NCBI GenBank assembly: GCA_964514215.1
Contig: CAZEPW010000048.1
Coordinates: 1 to 28,970 of the forward strand
DNA from: CAYQUC01 sp964514215
GTDB taxonomy: Bacteria > Pseudomonadota > Gammaproteobacteria > UBA6429 > Thiohalophilaceae
DNA length: 28,970 nucleotides
Reading direction: 5' to 3'
In this document: positions 15,723-24,410 of the stretch, piece after piece
Layout: each line of letters starts with the position of its first letter
Numbering within the stretch: the stretch's first letter is position 1
Made by a program: the position numbers and the translations under genes
The notes under the pieces: generated by a model
What the model was told of the DNA's origin: nothing
The model's input: only the letters and a program-made list of their open reading frames with translations
Database searches by the model: none

Positions 15723-18700
15723 ATGCGACGTCCGTTTAAAAGTGGTGGCATAGCTGCATGGTCAATTAACCATCCTATCGGTATTAGCATGCTTGCCATA
15801 ACAGTTGTTGTTTTAGGCTTATTTGCTTTAAAAGATCTAGCTATCGATTTATTTCCTCACATTATTTATCCTGAAGTTCGCGTTAGAATTCTTGACCCCG
15901 GGGTTCCAGCTAAAGCTATGGAAGATAGAATTACCCGTCAACTTGAAGAGCAACTAGCAATAACTGAAAATGCAATTTCAATTCAGTCAAAAACCCGAGA
16001 AGGTAGAAGTGCTGTCGATTTAAGTTTTCCCTATGGCACAGACATCAATCTAGCGTTACGAGATGCAAGCACCCGACTTGATCGAGCCAAACGTTTTTTA
16101 CCAACATCAATTGATCCTCCGATTATCTATAAAAGAGACCCTTCACAATTACCCGCATTAGAATTTGTAGTGAGTTCGACAAAATTAAATTCAACTGAAC
16201 TACGGGACTGGGTTGATTACCATTTATCTAACTGGTTTAATAATTTACCGGGGGTCGCTGCTGCTGAGGTAGCTGGTGCTCCTAAAAGGGAAATTAAAAT
16301 AGTAATTGATCAAGAACGTTTGGCACGTTTACAATTAAATTATAATAATGTTATCAAAGCTTTTGAAAACAACAAAGATTCACCTGGAGGTGAATTTCAT
16401 GCCGAAGTTAAAAACATCAATACACGTACCACAGGTAGGTTTGATGATTTTTCCGAAATTAGTGATCTGCCAATTCCGAGCAACACCCCTGGCTCACCAA
16501 TTCGACTAAAAAATATTGCAACAATATCTGATGCGACAGAAGATGAAAAACTTCGTGTCCGGTTAAATAGCATTTCTGGAGTTAAACTCACCATTCAAAA
16601 GCAACCATCAGCCAATACCACGGCGGTAGTTGATGCAGTGATGAAACAACTTCATTCATTACAAAAAAATAATATAATTCCTAATCACATCAATATTAAT
16701 AAAGTTGGTGATCAGTCAACATTTATACGTCATGCATTACGCAATGCAAGTTTTGCCACTATTAGTGGCGCAGCACTAGCCATGATGATTATTTATTTGT
16801 TTTTAGGCAGTGTTCGCCGAACATTAATTATAGGCACTGCAATTCCATTAGCTATATTAATTACATTTATTTTAATGGCCTCAGCAGGTCTAAGTTTAAA
16901 TATTATGACCATAGGAGGAATAGCCTTAGGCGTTGGTCTATTGGTTGATAACACAATTGTCATGCAAGAAAATATTGCCCGACATCAATTGCTTGATAGC
17001 AACTATACCCAAGCAGCCTTAAATGCAACCGGTGAAATAAATAGCGCTATCATTGCTTCGACAAGCACTAATTTAGCAGCAGTAGTTCCCTTTTTATTCA
17101 TCGGCGGCATAGTTGGATTATTATTTAGTGAATTAATTCTAACACTGTCAGCAGCTATTATTGGTTCGTTAATTGTTGCAGTAACTTTAGTGCCGGCTCT
17201 TAGCGCCAGAATTAATTCATCTAAGTCAAATACTGTGCATAACACCTGTAATAAAATTATTGAAAAAATATTATACTATTATGAAATCATTATTTTAAAA
17301 CTTATCAACCATCCAATTAAAGTGATTTTATTTTTTGTTATATTGCTTGCTTTCTCTTTATTAACTTTTAAAGGACTAATGGATCAAAAAGAAAGACTTC
17401 TTCCTAAAATGGACGAAGGACAAATTCAAATTCGTATCAAAGGAGATAGTGGTATGAATTTGGATAAAATGGATATCGCCGTTAAAAAAATTGAATCCAT
17501 AATAGCGACACAAGATTATGTGGTGAGCTGGTTTACCACTGCCGGCGGCTTTGTTTTTGGCCGTTCAGAATTTCAAAAAAGTAACTATAGTAGTATAGCC
17601 ATTCAATTAATTGAAAGACAAAAAAGAGATTTAACAGTTGACCAATGGGCCAAACAATTAAACGCTAAAATAAAAAAAATGAATTTAGTTGGTTTTAGTG
17701 TTTTGGCATACGCTAAAGGAATACGCGGCTTCAGAAGCAATCGAGGTGATGATGATATTAGCATTCGAATTCAAGGCTCTAATTTAGATGAATTAAAGCG
17801 ATTAGGTGATGAGGTAGTTTCAAAGTTACAACCCATAAAACACATTAAAAATATCCAACATTCTTATCAAGACGCTACTGAAGAATTATCGGTAAAAATA
17901 AATCAACTTAGAGCAACATCATTTGGCATTACCACCAATGACGTAAGCACCGCATTACAAATTGCGATGCAAGGCTTAGTTGTTTCTGATTATATTGACG
18001 GTGATCGACAATATAATATTCGTATGCGTCTCAACAACAAATTTTTAACATCTCCCCCAGCATTAAAAAATATAATCGTTGGTGTTCTTAATAATAAAGC
18101 CATCCGTTTACGCGATGTTGCGACTATTAAACATCAATCAAGCCCTACTAATATAATACGCGATAAACAACGAAGAATTGTTGAAATTTCAGCCTCATTA
18201 AAAGGCTCTTCATCTTTAAGCCAAGCATTAAATGAAATTGATTTAGCTCTTGAAAACTTTAAGTTACCTGATGATTATGTACTTTATGATGGTGGTTCTA
18301 AAAAACAATTACAAGAAGGTGAAAGTTTAGGTTATATTCTGTTAGCACTGGCTGTATTTTTGGTTTTTGTCGTAATGGCAATTCAATACGAATCTTTACG
18401 TAACCCTTTAATCATTCTTTGTGGTGTACCATTTACAATTATAGGCGTTATAATCGGATTACTCGTTGTTAATTTATTTATCGATTTGCCAATATCAATG
18501 CCAATCAAATTAGGAATTATAATGTTAACAGGAATAGTCGTTAATAACGCTATCATCCTCATCGAACAAATTGAAAATATTCGTGATACCGGTGCAAAAC
18601 TAATTAACGCTGTTATTGATGCAACAAAACAACGTTTGCGCCCTATTCTAATGACGGTTTTAACAACTGTGCTAGGTATGACGCCATTAGCACTTGGTAT

Positions 18701-18830
18701 TGGCGATGGCGCTGAAATGTTACAACCGATGGCAATTGTTATTGTGAGTGGTCTTAGTTTTTCCGTTTTAGTTACTTTATTCTTGATTCCTATTATTTAT
18801 CTGTTAGCACACCAAAATAAAATTAAGTAA
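15723..18830 (+). CDS. RND efflux pump, inner-membrane permease
   Basis: At 1035 residues this is the full length of an AcrB/MdtB-like RND pump, with a helix at about 12-34, a first periplasmic loop, helices 2-6 (about 340-500), a second loop and a C-terminal helix bundle (about 870-1030). Helix 4 reads GLLVDNTIVMQENI, so the proton-relay pair is Asp409-Asn410, not the Asp-Asp of AcrB. In helix 10 VVNNAIILIEQI has Asn941-Asn942 where AcrB has a Lys. Both changes are common in RND branches outside AcrB, so they suggest a different subfamily and not a broken pump. It overlaps the convergent purU gene by eight bases. There is no outer-membrane factor gene in the window. Confidence 0.9.
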   Translation: MRRPFKSGGIAAWSINHPIGISMLAITVVVLGLFALKDLAIDLFPHIIYPEVRVRILDPGVPAKAMEDRITRQLEEQLAITENAISIQSKTREGRSAVDLSFPYGTDINLALRDASTRLDRAKRFLPTSIDPPIIYKRDPSQLPALEFVVSSTKLNSTELRDWVDYHLSNWFNNLPGVAAAEVAGAPKREIKIVIDQERLARLQLNYNNVIKAFENNKDSPGGEFHAEVKNINTRTTGRFDDFSEISDLPIPSNTPGSPIRLKNIATISDATEDEKLRVRLNSISGVKLTIQKQPSANTTAVVDAVMKQLHSLQKNNIIPNHININKVGDQSTFIRHALRNASFATISGAALAMMIIYLFLGSVRRTLIIGTAIPLAILITFILMASAGLSLNIMTIGGIALGVGLLVDNTIVMQENIARHQLLDSNYTQAALNATGEINSAIIASTSTNLAAVVPFLFIGGIVGLLFSELILTLSAAIIGSLIVAVTLVPALSARINSSKSNTVHNTCNKIIEKILYYYEIIILKLINHPIKVILFFVILLAFSLLTFKGLMDQKERLLPKMDEGQIQIRIKGDSGMNLDKMDIAVKKIESIIATQDYVVSWFTTAGGFVFGRSEFQKSNYSSIAIQLIERQKRDLTVDQWAKQLNAKIKKMNLVGFSVLAYAKGIRGFRSNRGDDDISIRIQGSNLDELKRLGDEVVSKLQPIKHIKNIQHSYQDATEELSVKINQLRATSFGITTNDVSTALQIAMQGLVVSDYIDGDRQYNIRMRLNNKFLTSPPALKNIIVGVLNNKAIRLRDVATIKHQSSPTNIIRDKQRRIVEISASLKGSSSLSQALNEIDLALENFKLPDDYVLYDGGSKKQLQEGESLGYILLALAVFLVFVVMAIQYESLRNPLIILCGVPFTIIGVIIGLLVVNLFIDLPISMPIKLGIIMLTGIVVNNAIILIEQIENIRDTGAKLINAVIDATKQRLRPILMTVLTTVLGMTPLALGIGDGAEMLQPMAIVIVSGLSFSVLVTLFLIPIIYLLAHQNKIK

Positions 18831-19680
18831 ATATTATTGTACGGTTATTATAAACTAATGTTTTAAAATTTATGTGCTTCCAAATTGCGCGAGCTAACAC
18901 TATTTTTTCAATATCACGACCTTTTCTAATAAGCTCTTCAACAGTATCATTATGGCTAACATGTTCAATATCTTGAGCAATAATAGGCCCTGCATCTAAA
19001 TCGGCTGTAACATAATGGCTCGTAGCGCCAATTATTTTAACACCACGCTCGTAAGCGGAATGATAGGGCTTTGCGCCTGGGAATGCAGGAAGAAATGAAT
19101 GATGAATATTGATTATTTTATTTTCATATTGATTTATAAAATCAGAACTTAAAATTTGCATGTATCGAGCAAGAACAATTAAATCAATATGATTATCCTG
19201 CAAAATACTGATAATTTTTTGTTCTTGCTGTTGTTTGGTGTCGGAAGTAATTGGCACGTAATGATAAGTGATTCCTAAATCTTGCACCGACTTTTCCAAC
19301 TCTCGATGATTACTAATGACCACAGGAATCTTCACTTGCCATTCGCCGGATTGATAGCGTAATAATAAATCATAAAAGCAATGGCTCAGTTTTGAAACAA
19401 ATAAAGCAATTTTAGGAATTTCATTCGAAAAATGCACCTCAAAACTCATATCAAAGTTGTCAGCAATTTCTTTTTTAAAAGTAGCATGAATATTTTCATT
19501 ATCAATTTTAAATTTTGAAATATCCCACTCAAGCCGCATGTTAAATTGACTTTGCTGGGTATCAACATGCTGTTCTAAATTTATAATGCTACCATTATAT
19601 TCATTAATAAACCCCGTTACTGCAGCGACAATACCGGGCTTATCTGAACATGTTATTATTATTATTGCTGAATCTAACAT
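18823..19680 (-). CDS. purU: Formyltetrahydrofolate deformylase PurU
   Basis: The 285-residue enzyme hydrolyses 10-formyl-tetrahydrofolate to formate and tetrahydrofolate, balancing one-carbon pools and feeding formate to PurT. An N-terminal ACT domain (about 1-80, opening with ITCSDKPGIVAAVTGF) precedes a formyltransferase-type catalytic domain. In the latter VLARYMQILS, NIHHSFLPAFPGAKPY and GATSHYVTADLDAGPIIAQD carry the Asn, His and Asp residues used by this family. The ACT domain plus the full set distinguishes it from PurN. The gene starts 28 bases after the cysG stop on the same strand, so the two may be co-transcribed. Its end overlaps the RND pump gene end. Confidence 0.92.
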   Translation of the reverse strand: MLDSAIIIITCSDKPGIVAAVTGFINEYNGSIINLEQHVDTQQSQFNMRLEWDISKFKIDNENIHATFKKEIADNFDMSFEVHFSNEIPKIALFVSKLSHCFYDLLLRYQSGEWQVKIPVVISNHRELEKSVQDLGITYHYVPITSDTKQQQEQKIISILQDNHIDLIVLARYMQILSSDFINQYENKIINIHHSFLPAFPGAKPYHSAYERGVKIIGATSHYVTADLDAGPIIAQDIEHVSHNDTVEELIRKGRDIEKIVLARAIWKHINFKTLVYNNRTIIFT

Positions 19681-19708
19681 CCACTTACCACTCTGAGTAT
19701 TTAAAAGT

Positions 19709-21103
19709 TTATCCTTTTGGATTAAACCATGCTAATTTATCGTGTAATGATACAACTTCACCAACGATAATAAGTGTTGGAGCTTGAACATTATTTTGTG
19801 TAACTATATCCGCCAAAGTAGTTAAATCACCAATATGTACTTTTTGATGTTGTGTTGTTCCTTTTTCAACTAAAGCTGCCGGGGTTTTTTCATCTAAACC
19901 ATGTAGCTTTAATTGCTTACATAATTCTGCAACACCATGTAAGCCCATGTAAAACACGATTGTTTGATTTGGTTGCGCCAGTGCCTTCCAATTTAAATCA
20001 ATACTGCCATCTTTTAAATGCCCTGTTACAAAAACACAAGACTGTACATAATCTCTATGTGTTAATGGTATACCCGCATAAGCGGCACAACCAGCTGCAG
20101 CGGTAATACCCGGTACCACTTGAAAACTCACATTTTCTTGCATTAACGTTTCTATTTCTTCACCGCCTCGACCAAATATAAAGGGATCGCCGCCTTTTAA
20201 TCTTAGGACACGTTTACCCTCTTTAGCCAGACGTACCAACAATTGATTTATATTTTCTTGTGCTATTGCATGGTTATTGCGTTCTTTACCGGCATAAATA
20301 AAATCAGCATCACGGCGAACTAAATCTAATATTTCTTTTGATACTAATCGGTCATAAACAACGGCATCGGATTGCTGCATTAATCGTAGCGCTCTAAAAG
20401 TTAACAAATCGGGATCACCCGGTCCAGCGCCAACTAAGTAAACTTCACCTTCTTGGTTTGGTGCTTTGGCCTGAGATACGGCTTTATCTAATGCTTGTTT
20501 GGCATCATTATCCTTGCCCGCAATTAATGATTCAGCAATCGGTCCCTCTAAAACACCTTCCCAGAATTTTTTACGATCATCAATAGATGAGAATTTTTGT
20601 TTTACTTTATTTCGGTAGGACTCTATTAATTCAGCTAAACGACCATAAGCGGACGGTATCACCGTTTCAAGTTTAGAGCGAAGTAATCGAGCTAAAACAG
20701 GAGATGCTCCTCCAGTTGAAACTGCGATTTGAACCGGAGAGCGATCAATGATTGATGGCATAATGAAAGTGCACAACTCAGGTTGATCCACAACATTAAC
20801 CGGAACTCCCTGGCTTTTAGCATCATCAGAAACCCGTTTATTAACATCAGCCTGATCAGTGGCAGCAATCACCACGGCATAATCAGACATATTTGCACCA
20901 TTATATTTCTCAGCTAAAACTGCAATCTCATTTTTTTGCAACAGCGAACTGAGATCAGTCGTTAAATCTGGAGAAATAACAGTGACTTTTGCTCCCGCGC
21001 GGCATAACAAGTGAACTTTACGTGCCGCTACCTTTCCACCACCAACGACTAAACACTGACGGTTATTGATATCCATAAAAATGGGTAAAAATTTCAAATC
21101 CAA
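19709..21103 (-). CDS. cysG: Siroheme synthase CysG (trifunctional)
   Basis: The 464-residue protein joins two modules. Residues 1-150 form a Rossmann domain with VVGGGKVAARKVHLL that oxidises precorrin-2 with NAD+ and inserts iron. Residues from about 216 onward form a SAM-dependent uroporphyrinogen III methyltransferase with VYLVGAGPGDPDLLT, VVYDRLVS, LKGGDPFIFGRGGEE and GITAAAGCAAYAGIPLTHRD. Together they convert uroporphyrinogen III to siroheme. In this organism siroheme is needed for DsrAB, after amidation by DsrN encoded at 7106-8497, and for assimilatory sulfite or nitrite reductases if present. Length and domain order match E. coli CysG. An FNR-like box lies about 140 bases upstream. 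Confidence 0.95.
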   Translation of the reverse strand: MDLKFLPIFMDINNRQCLVVGGGKVAARKVHLLCRAGAKVTVISPDLTTDLSSLLQKNEIAVLAEKYNGANMSDYAVVIAATDQADVNKRVSDDAKSQGVPVNVVDQPELCTFIMPSIIDRSPVQIAVSTGGASPVLARLLRSKLETVIPSAYGRLAELIESYRNKVKQKFSSIDDRKKFWEGVLEGPIAESLIAGKDNDAKQALDKAVSQAKAPNQEGEVYLVGAGPGDPDLLTFRALRLMQQSDAVVYDRLVSKEILDLVRRDADFIYAGKERNNHAIAQENINQLLVRLAKEGKRVLRLKGGDPFIFGRGGEEIETLMQENVSFQVVPGITAAAGCAAYAGIPLTHRDYVQSCVFVTGHLKDGSIDLNWKALAQPNQTIVFYMGLHGVAELCKQLKLHGLDEKTPAALVEKGTTQHQKVHIGDLTTLADIVTQNNVQAPTLIIVGEVVSLHDKLAWFNPKG

Positions 21104-21240
21104 ATCCTCTTAAATACGCAAACTTAGCATGCTTATAATAAACCGTGCTGTCTTAGTTATTCGTTATATTATCATTAAAACTCATTATATATAAGTTTAC
21201 TGATATAGTAATTATATTAAAAATCAAATAGATACATTTA

Positions 21241-21254
21241 TTGATTGTAATCAG
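21241..21254. promoter_or_regulatory. FNR/Anr-like binding site
   Basis: TTGAT (21241-21245), a four-base spacer TGTA and ATCAG (21250-21254) match the FNR consensus TTGAT-N4-ATCAA at nine of ten positions. It lies in the 266-base gap between divergent cysG and the DUF1269 gene. A possible -10 box TATACT is at 21304-21309 for the rightward gene, which would put the box about 68 bases upstream of the start of transcription. Either gene could be the target. Oxygen control of cysG would fit siroheme demand. Confidence 0.5.
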
Positions 21255-21369
21255 TTTGTTCTATAACACGAAATTTAATAAATAGCCTAGCAATTTACTC
21301 GTCTATACTATTAGTAAGACAAAGTACAATTTATTATTAATAGACTAATTTATTGAATGGAGGCTTATT

Positions 21370-21882
21370 ATGAACCGTCGAATGTATTTTATTTTGCCTG
21401 ATACCGAATGTGCCCGCAAAGTTCACAATGAATTATTACTCGCTAAAATACCCGAAAACCACATGCATGTTGTTGCTAAAGAAGGCACCAATTTATCTGA
21501 TTTGCCTGAAGCCAGTTTATTGCAAAAAAGTGATGTTGTGCATGGCACTCAAAACGGTTTTGTTGTGGGCGGTATAACGGGGTTGATACTTGGCGCAATT
21601 GCAGTTTTTATCCCAATGAATGGACTTGAATTAAGTGGCTTAACAGTACTCGCTACAGCTGTTGCAGGCTCATTTATAGGTGCTTGGTCATCCAGTATGA
21701 TTGCCCTTGATGTACCCAATTCAAAACTAAAACCATTTGAACAGGATATTAAGGAAGGACATATATTATTAATGGCCGAGGTTCCTGTCGTTCAAGTTGA
21801 TGAAATTAACTCTCTCGTTAAAAGACATCATCCTGAAGTCGATGCTCACGGAATTGAACCTACCATTCCTGCATTTCCTTAA
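21370..21882 (+). CDS. DUF1269-type membrane protein
   Basis: This 170-residue protein has an N-terminal soluble part (MNRRMYFILPDTECARKVHN, with GTNLSDLPEASLLQKSD). Two closely spaced hydrophobic stretches at about residues 62-80 and 88-110 are rich in Gly and Ala (GGITGLILGAIAVF and AVAGSFIGAWSSSM), like a glycine-zipper hairpin in a membrane. A soluble tail with a ferredoxin-like strand pattern follows. The family is common in proteobacteria and has no established function. The start ATG follows an excellent ribosome-binding sequence, GGAGGC. The gene stands alone, with its own upstream region and a terminator after it. An FNR-like box upstream might control it. Confidence 0.75.
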   Translation: MNRRMYFILPDTECARKVHNELLLAKIPENHMHVVAKEGTNLSDLPEASLLQKSDVVHGTQNGFVVGGITGLILGAIAVFIPMNGLELSGLTVLATAVAGSFIGAWSSSMIALDVPNSKLKPFEQDIKEGHILLMAEVPVVQVDEINSLVKRHHPEVDAHGIEPTIPAFP

Positions 21883-21905
21883 CCTAAGGTTGAAACAAAA
21901 AAAAC

Positions 21906-21958
21906 ACGTTATCCCGCGCAAAAGCAATTAGAGTTTTACGCGCGGGAATAGCGTTTTT
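21906..21958. terminator. Bidirectional terminator between DUF1269 gene and DAHP synthase
   Basis: CCCGCGC (21913-21919) pairs with GCGCGGG (21939-21945). The stem continues inward as AAAA with TTTT after a two-base bulge and outward with a one-base bulge. Five T residues follow on the plus strand (21954-21958). On the minus strand the hairpin is followed by eight T residues, because the plus strand has a run of eight A just before it (21897-21904). The two genes are convergent, so both ends use it. Confidence 0.8.
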
Positions 21959-21979
21959 GTCTGACGCAATCCGCGTTCT

Positions 21980-23056
21980 TTAAATAATGGCAACCTTTGA
22001 TTCTAAATGTCGTCGAGATTGAACTGCTTGAGCAAGTTCAGCAATAAGTTCAACGGTTGTTTCCCATGAAATACACGCATCGGTAATACTCTGACCATAG
22101 TTCAACGATGTGCCATCACCAACGGCTTGATTGCCTTCAACAAGGTGACTTTCAATCATCACCCCCATTATATTTTGCTCACCCGTTCGAATTTGAGTTG
22201 CTATATTTGTTGCTACCTCAGATTGACGGCGATAATCTTTTTGACTATTTCCATGGCTCAAATCCACCATTACCTGAGTTTTCATCCCCGCACCTTTTAA
22301 TTCAGCGACACTGTCAGAGATGTGTTGTTTATCGTAATTAGGCTCTTTGCCACCGCGTAATATAACGTGGCAATCATTATTTCCAGTGGTTGAAAATATA
22401 GCGGAATGCCCTTGTTTTGTGACCGATAAGAAAATATGTGGATCCTGCACCGCACGCATCGCATCAACCGCCACGCGTAAATTACCATTGGTGCCATTTT
22501 TAAAACCCACCGGACATGAAATACCCGACGCTAATTCTCGATGTACTTGAGATTCGGTAGTACGCGCACCAATCGCTCCCCAACTAATCAAATCAGCGAA
22601 ATATTGTGGTGTTATTAAATCCAAAAACTCCGTTCCTGCAGGAATTCCCATATTATTTAAATCCAATAACAATTCACGCGCTAATCTCAAGCCCTTATTA
22701 ATTTGAAAACTGCCATTTAATTCAGGATCATTTATTAAGCCTTTCCAACCCACGGTTGTTCTGGGTTTTTCAAAATAAACTCGCATAACAATAATAAGCT
22801 CATTTTGATATTGCTTTTTTAATTCGAGTAATCGCAGTGCGTATTCTTTTGCAGCTTTGGTGTCATGAATCGAACATGGGCCAACAATCACAACCAACTT
22901 ATCATCCGCACCATGCAACACCTGATGGATAGCAGTACGGGTATTAAATACAGTATCTGAAGCTTGCTCCGTTATCGGTAAAGAGTCATGTAAATTAGCA
23001 GGTGCTAAGACTTCAGAAACGGATTTTATTCTTGTGTCATCGGTATTGTGCGTCAT
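21980..23056 (-). CDS. aroG: 3-deoxy-7-phosphoheptulonate (DAHP) synthase, class I
   Basis: The 358-residue enzyme condenses phosphoenolpyruvate and erythrose 4-phosphate in the first step of the shikimate pathway. Class I AroF/AroG/AroH motifs are clear: VIVGPCSIHD, VYFEKPRTTVGWKGLINDP, GAIGARTTESQVHRELASG, CPVGFKNGTNG, CHVILRGGKEPNYD, VDLSHGNSQKD and GVMIESHLVEGNQ. These hold the metal-binding Cys, His, Glu and Asp and the substrate-binding KPRT and GARTTES segments. The N-terminal 40 residues, part of the feedback-inhibitor region in E. coli, are present. The symbol follows overall likeness to AroG; which aromatic amino acid inhibits it is not decided here. Two abutting inverted repeats lie just upstream of the start. 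Confidence 0.92.
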   Translation of the reverse strand: MTHNTDDTRIKSVSEVLAPANLHDSLPITEQASDTVFNTRTAIHQVLHGADDKLVVIVGPCSIHDTKAAKEYALRLLELKKQYQNELIIVMRVYFEKPRTTVGWKGLINDPELNGSFQINKGLRLARELLLDLNNMGIPAGTEFLDLITPQYFADLISWGAIGARTTESQVHRELASGISCPVGFKNGTNGNLRVAVDAMRAVQDPHIFLSVTKQGHSAIFSTTGNNDCHVILRGGKEPNYDKQHISDSVAELKGAGMKTQVMVDLSHGNSQKDYRRQSEVATNIATQIRTGEQNIMGVMIESHLVEGNQAVGDGTSLNYGQSITDACISWETTVELIAELAQAVQSRRHLESKVAII

Positions 23057-23087
23057 CGTATCAAGTTTAAATAACCAATTAAAAATT

Positions 23088-23119
23088 AATGATTATATCA
23101 TTGAATGTAATCACATTCA
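23088..23119. promoter_or_regulatory. Two abutting inverted repeats upstream of DAHP synthase
   Basis: AATGAT-TAT-ATCATT spans 23088-23102 and TGAATGT-AATC-ACATTCA spans 23102-23119; both have perfect arms and they share one base. They lie 32-63 bases before the DAHP synthase start on the minus strand, where an operator is expected. They do not match the TyrR box (TGTAAA-N6-TTTACA) or the ArgR box spacing, so the regulator is unknown. Confidence 0.45.
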
Positions 23120-23351
23120 CCTCGAGTTAAATACTATCACCCGATATAAAATACAAATATAATCAAAGAGTTAAAATATAATAACGTGTATAATTTAGTA
23201 AATCATTTAAAATTCACTTTTGATTCACAGATGAGATTACACCAGTAAATGCGCTACACTGTTAAAGATTATGCAGCAAAGTCCTATTAATTACACTAAA
23301 ATTTCATATAAAATCAAATATTTACAAGAATAATCACAAATCGAGGCCTTT
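23120..23351. other. Rest of the intergenic region before galE
   Basis: These 232 AT-rich bases lead to galE. It must contain the galE promoter if the sugar cluster starts here. A ribosome-binding sequence GAGG sits about ten bases before the galE ATG. I found no hairpin terminator, RNA gene or convincing -35/-10 pair. Confidence 0.4.
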
Positions 23352-24329
23352 ATGACTAAATCAACCGTACTTGTCACCGGTGGCGCCGGATACATTGGTA
23401 GCCACGTCGTCAACCAACTAGGGAAAGCAAATGAAAACATTGTAGTATTAGACAATCTCTCCACCGGTTTTAAGAAAGCGGTTTTGTATGGAGAGTTGGT
23501 TGTTGGTGATACCAGTGACAAAGATTTAGTGAACAAAATTCTCATCGATTATAATGTCGACACCGTTATGCACTTTGCAGCACATACCATCGTACCCGAA
23601 TCAGTTGAAAATCCACTTAAATATTATTGGAATAATACCTGTAGCAGCCGTAATCTTTTGGAGTGTTGTGAGCAACAAAACGTAAAACATTTTATTTTTT
23701 CATCAACAGCAGCCGTTTACGGCATGCCAAGCAAAGGTGCCGCGAGTGAAGAGACACCATTAAACCCAATTAATCCTTACGGCACATCAAAATTAATGAC
23801 CGAATGGATGTTAAGAGATTTATCATTTGCTTCTAAGTTACGACACGTAATTCTACGGTATTTTAATGTTGCAGGCTGTGATCCGGAAGGAAAAATCGGC
23901 CAGTCTACAGAAGGTGCCACGCTACTCATCAAAGTTGCTTGCGAAGCTGCTGTAGGAAAGCGCAGTCATGTTTCGATTTTTGGAACAGATTATCCAACCC
24001 CCGATGGCTCTGGTGTTAGAGACTATATTCACGTTGAAGATTTGGCTGATGCCCATATAAAAGCCCTTGATTATTTAAGAAATAATGGTCAATCCACCAT
24101 ATTAAATTGCGGCTATGGCCATGGCTATAGTGTGCGAGAAGTTCTCGAAACCGTACAGCGTATCAATGATGCCAAATTTGAAGTACGAGAAGAACCAAAA
24201 CGCGCAGGAGATCCTCCAGAATTAATCGCAATTGCCGATAAAATACAAGACTCCCTCGGTTGGAAACCAAAGTACGATGATTTAGACGTAATTGTTAAAA
24301 CAGCACTCAATTGGGAGAAAAAGATATAA
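23352..24329 (+). CDS. galE: UDP-glucose 4-epimerase GalE
   Basis: The 325-residue short-chain dehydrogenase-type epimerase interconverts UDP-glucose and UDP-galactose (often also the N-acetyl forms). It has the NAD-binding motif GGAGYIGSH at the N-terminus, DNLSTG, VMHFAAHTIVPESVENPLKY, a catalytic serine in FSSTAAVYG, and the Y143-X3-K147 pair in NPYGTSK. LRYFNVAGCDPEG and DYIHVEDLADAH complete the GalE pattern. It is slightly shorter than E. coli GalE (338) without loss of a visible motif. It begins a plus-strand run of three nucleotide-sugar genes; 81 bases separate it from the next, which has its own ribosome-binding site. Confidence 0.9.
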   Translation: MTKSTVLVTGGAGYIGSHVVNQLGKANENIVVLDNLSTGFKKAVLYGELVVGDTSDKDLVNKILIDYNVDTVMHFAAHTIVPESVENPLKYYWNNTCSSRNLLECCEQQNVKHFIFSSTAAVYGMPSKGAASEETPLNPINPYGTSKLMTEWMLRDLSFASKLRHVILRYFNVAGCDPEGKIGQSTEGATLLIKVACEAAVGKRSHVSIFGTDYPTPDGSGVRDYIHVEDLADAHIKALDYLRNNGQSTILNCGYGHGYSVREVLETVQRINDAKFEVREEPKRAGDPPELIAIADKIQDSLGWKPKYDDLDVIVKTALNWEKKI

Positions 24330-24410
24330 CTGATGTTAAGTGATAATTAACATATAATCACAATTACTTAAATTAAAAAGTAATTTCAAAATAAGAAAAG
24401 GTGTCGATAA

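Noticed and set aside
15723..18830. RND pump inactivated by loss of the Asp-Asp pair
   Set aside because: The VDN and VNN variants are usual in several active RND branches and the gene is full length.
23102..23119. ArgR box
   Set aside because: The TGAAT and ATTCA arms are eight bases apart, where an ArgR box needs four A/T bases between them.
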